Assembly: GCF_031628175.1 (NCBI RefSeq)
Contig: NZ_JAVLVT010000008.1
Span: 1 to 64,000, forward strand
DNA length: 64,000 nt
Direction: 5' to 3'
From: Lipingzhangella_A rawalii
GTDB lineage: Bacteria > Actinomycetota > Actinomycetes > Streptosporangiales > Streptosporangiaceae
Shown here piece after piece: positions 62,036 through 64,000 of the stretch; the first letter of the stretch is position 1; every line of letters begins with the position of its first letter. A program made the translations under genes and the position numbers. The notes under the pieces are model-generated. The model saw nothing but the letters and a program-made list of their open reading frames with translations. It was not told where the DNA came from and searched no databases.

Positions 62036-62250
62036 CGGCGCCCGGGGCTTCCACCACCGGGGTCGTGGCCGGCACCCTCCTGCGGCCCGAGCCGTCCACC
62101 GCGGTCGGCTGGGCGCTGCTCGCCGGCTGGACCGGGGCGTGGGCCGGGCACCCAGTGTCGCCGCCTCCTGCCGTGCGAGCAGGGTCGGCCGCGCGGCGAA
62201 TCCATCCCGGGGCTGCGCCGGCTGGCCGGCCCCGGGATGGCCGCGGAGCG

Positions 62251-63723
62251 TCAGCTGACGCCGCCGATGGCGACGTACTTGAGCTCCAGGAACTCCTCGA
62301 TACCGACCTGGCCGCCCTCACGTCCCAGACCGGACTGCTTGACCCCGCCGAACGGTGCGGCCGGGTTGGACACGATGCCCTGGTTGAGGCCGACCATCCC
62401 GGACTCCAGGCGCTCCGACACCCGCAGTGCCCGGCTGATGTCCTGGGTGAACACGTAACTCACCAGGCCGTACTCGGTGTCGTTGGCAGCGTTGAGGGCT
62501 TCCTCCTCCGTGGTGAACGGGGTGATCGGTGCCACGGGACCGAAGATCTCCGTGCTGGCCATCTCGCTGCTCTGCGGGACGTCGGTGAGTACGGTCGGCT
62601 GGTAGAAGTAGCCGGGTCCGCTGCCGGACTCCCCACCGGTGAGTACCCGCGCGCCGCGACGGGTCGCATCGGAGACCAGCCCGGCCACCTTCTCCTGGGC
62701 CTTGGCGTCGATGAGCGGCCCGACCTGCACCCCGTCCTCGGTGCCGGGGCCGACCCGCAGCGCGGCCATCCGCTCGCTGAGGCGGCGCGCGAACTCCTCG
62801 GCCACCCCCGACTGCACGTACATCCGGTTGGCGGCCGTGCACGCCTCCCCGATATTGCGCATCTTGGCCTGCATGGCTCCCTCGACGGCCGCGTCAAGGT
62901 CGGCGTCGTCGAACACCAGGAAGGGGGCGTTGCCGCCGAGCTCCATCGAGGTCCGCAGCACCTGGGGTGCGCTGAGCTCCAGCAGTTTGCGTCCGACGCC
63001 GGTGGAGCCGGTGAACGACAGTTTCCGGATCCGGCCGTCGGCCAGGAGGGGTTCGGAGATGGCACCGGGGTCGCTGCCGGGAAGCACGCTCAGCACACCC
63101 TCGGGAAGCCCGGCCTCGCGCAGGATATCGGCCAGTGCCAGGGCACACAGCGGGGTCTGCTGGGCGGGCTTGAGCACCATGGTGCATCCGGCCGCGATCG
63201 CGGGGCCGATCTTGCGGGTGCCCATCGCCATCGGGAAGTTCCACGGGGTGATCAGCAGGGACGGCCCCACGGGCTGGCGCATCAGCAGGAACCGGGACTG
63301 GCCGTTGGGGGCTGTGGCGTAGTCCCCGTCGATGCGCACGGCCTCCTCGGCGAACCAGCGGAAGAACTCGGCGGCGTAGGCGATCTCGCCGGCGGATTCC
63401 GCCACGGGCTTGCCCATCTCCAGGGTCATGAGCAGCGCAAGCTCGTCCTTGCGCTGCACGAGGAGCTCGTAGCCGCGGCGCAGGATCTCGCCGCGTTCCC
63501 GGGGAGCCATGCGGGCCCACTCCGGCTGGGTGGCGTGTGCCGTCTCGAGCGCGGCGATGGCGTCGTCCCGGCCCGCATCCGCGACCTCGCACAGGACGGA
63601 ACCGGTGGCGGGGTCCTCGACCTTGAAGGTCGCTCCGGAGGCGGCGTCGCGCCACTGGCCACCGACGAAGAGTTGCTTGGGTACCTGTTGGACGACGTGC
63701 GCCGCGCGGTTGTCAGCGGTCAA
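62251..63723 (-). CDS. Succinate-semialdehyde dehydrogenase-like aldehyde dehydrogenase
   Basis: 490 residues. ITPWNFPMAMGTRKIGPAI, Glu261 (MELGGNAPFLVF) and Cys295 (IGEACTAANRMYV) are the catalytic blocks; FTGSTGVGRKL is the NAD site. The family includes succinate, glutarate and aspartate semialdehyde dehydrogenases. TTG start at 63723 has AAGGGAG 6 nt upstream; the frame is open upstream but not conserved-looking. Paired with the divergent aminotransferase, it would oxidise the aldehyde left after transamination. Confidence 0.9.
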   Translation of the reverse strand: MTADNRAAHVVQQVPKQLFVGGQWRDAASGATFKVEDPATGSVLCEVADAGRDDAIAALETAHATQPEWARMAPRERGEILRRGYELLVQRKDELALLMTLEMGKPVAESAGEIAYAAEFFRWFAEEAVRIDGDYATAPNGQSRFLLMRQPVGPSLLITPWNFPMAMGTRKIGPAIAAGCTMVLKPAQQTPLCALALADILREAGLPEGVLSVLPGSDPGAISEPLLADGRIRKLSFTGSTGVGRKLLELSAPQVLRTSMELGGNAPFLVFDDADLDAAVEGAMQAKMRNIGEACTAANRMYVQSGVAEEFARRLSERMAALRVGPGTEDGVQVGPLIDAKAQEKVAGLVSDATRRGARVLTGGESGSGPGYFYQPTVLTDVPQSSEMASTEIFGPVAPITPFTTEEEALNAANDTEYGLVSYVFTQDISRALRVSERLESGMVGLNQGIVSNPAAPFGGVKQSGLGREGGQVGIEEFLELKYVAIGGVS

Positions 63724-63892
63724 GTCGTGCTCCCTTCTGGATCGTGCTTCGGTCTGGGTCGGGCTGGACGCGGACCGGAGCATGATCCCGTTCTCGTCCC
63801 GTGGGTGGGTGTGGTGCCGGGGTGCCGGATCGGGGGTGGGGCACACCTGAATCTGGACACGACCCTCCCCAGGATGATTGCATTACCGGGCA

Positions 63893-63906
63893 GATTGTCA
63901 ACAATC
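63893..63906. promoter_or_regulatory. GntR/FCD-type operator, copy 2
   Basis: GATTGTCAACAATC, identical to the core at 58522-58535. It lies between the aldehyde dehydrogenase (start 63723, minus) and the aminotransferase (start 63926, plus). TTGACA is again part of the palindrome on the minus strand, but the -10 is poor. Confidence 0.75.
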
Positions 63907-63925
63907 CTACGAAAGAGGTCCGAGT

Positions 63926-64000
63926 ATGGCTGGCCAGTCAGCCGAACTCTCCCCGCTCCTGAAACAGGCGACCCCCGTCCTGGCCGCGCGTGGTTCGGGC
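63926..64000 (+). CDS. Class III aminotransferase, N-terminus (cut by window end)
   Basis: Only 25 codons are present. The protein starts AGQSAELSPLLKQATPVLAA after the Met; SPLLKQATPV is the typical start of 4-aminobutyrate or related omega-aminotransferases. AAAGAGG lies about 7 nt before the ATG. The rest is beyond 64000. Confidence 0.65.
   Translation, partial: MAGQSAELSPLLKQATPVLAARGSG

Overview
The window is high-GC actinobacterial DNA. The gene content (DisA, a BldC-like regulator, system II cytochrome c maturation, menaquinone enzymes, a 14-gene Nuo operon, ferredoxin-dependent 2-oxoacid oxidoreductase, DUF4229, many GTG starts) fits a filamentous actinomycete. I would guess Nocardiopsaceae or a relative, but the sequence alone does not prove the family.

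Layout. 1-600: tandem repeats of about 69 bp next to the 3' end of disA. 0.6-16.4 kb: housekeeping genes (disA, radA, a secreted SGNH hydrolase, a TIM-barrel isomerase-like protein, proC, an AcuC-type deacetylase, a phosphatase-like protein, a small HTH protein, the cytochrome c maturation operon ResA-like/ccdA/resB/ccsB, a PLDc_N protein, bldC, DUF4229, a secreted beta-propeller). 16.6-36.5 kb: a respiratory block: menG, menJ behind a consensus-perfect Rex operator, nuoA-N, and a long-chain polyprenyl diphosphate synthase. Together these cover late menaquinone biosynthesis and the NADH:menaquinone entry point of the chain. 36.6-47.6 kb: a PRC-barrel protein, RarD-like permease, msrA, a Tyr/Gln/Gly-rich protein, an SDR, a PAP2 phosphatase, korAB, an HhH membrane protein, an M48 protease and a YajQ-family protein.

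47,697-47,796 is a run of exactly 100 N, a scaffold gap, so linkage across it is only as good as the scaffolding. To its right is part of an integrative element (47.8-52.6 kb): a GntR-Nudix fusion regulator, an XRE regulator, an unknown 109-residue protein, two small HTH (excisionase-like) proteins and a tyrosine integrase. The integrase ends beside the 3' end of a tRNA-Thr(CGT) gene. A perfect 14-16 bp palindrome occurs before the GntR-Nudix gene and twice in the promoter of the 109-residue gene, which suggests an element-encoded repressor circuit. No replication or transfer gene is visible; these could lie in the gap.

52.8-55.7 kb: a TAP-like secreted peptidase/hydrolase and holB. 55.8-64.0 kb: an accessory catabolic cluster with an amidase, a D-2-hydroxyacid dehydrogenase, a DUF3830 protein, two Asp/Glu-racemase/EutA-like proteins, a GntR/FCD regulator, a succinate-semialdehyde-dehydrogenase-like enzyme and the first 25 codons of a class III aminotransferase cut by the window end. 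The same palindrome, GATTGTCAACAATC, lies in both divergent promoter regions of this cluster, so it looks like one regulon. Its substrate is unknown, and it is the best candidate here for an undescribed system.

Regulation in general: about ten genes have a TANNNT hexamer 6-8 nt before the start codon and no Shine-Dalgarno sequence, suggesting leaderless transcripts. Long perfect hairpins without strong U tracts close several operons.
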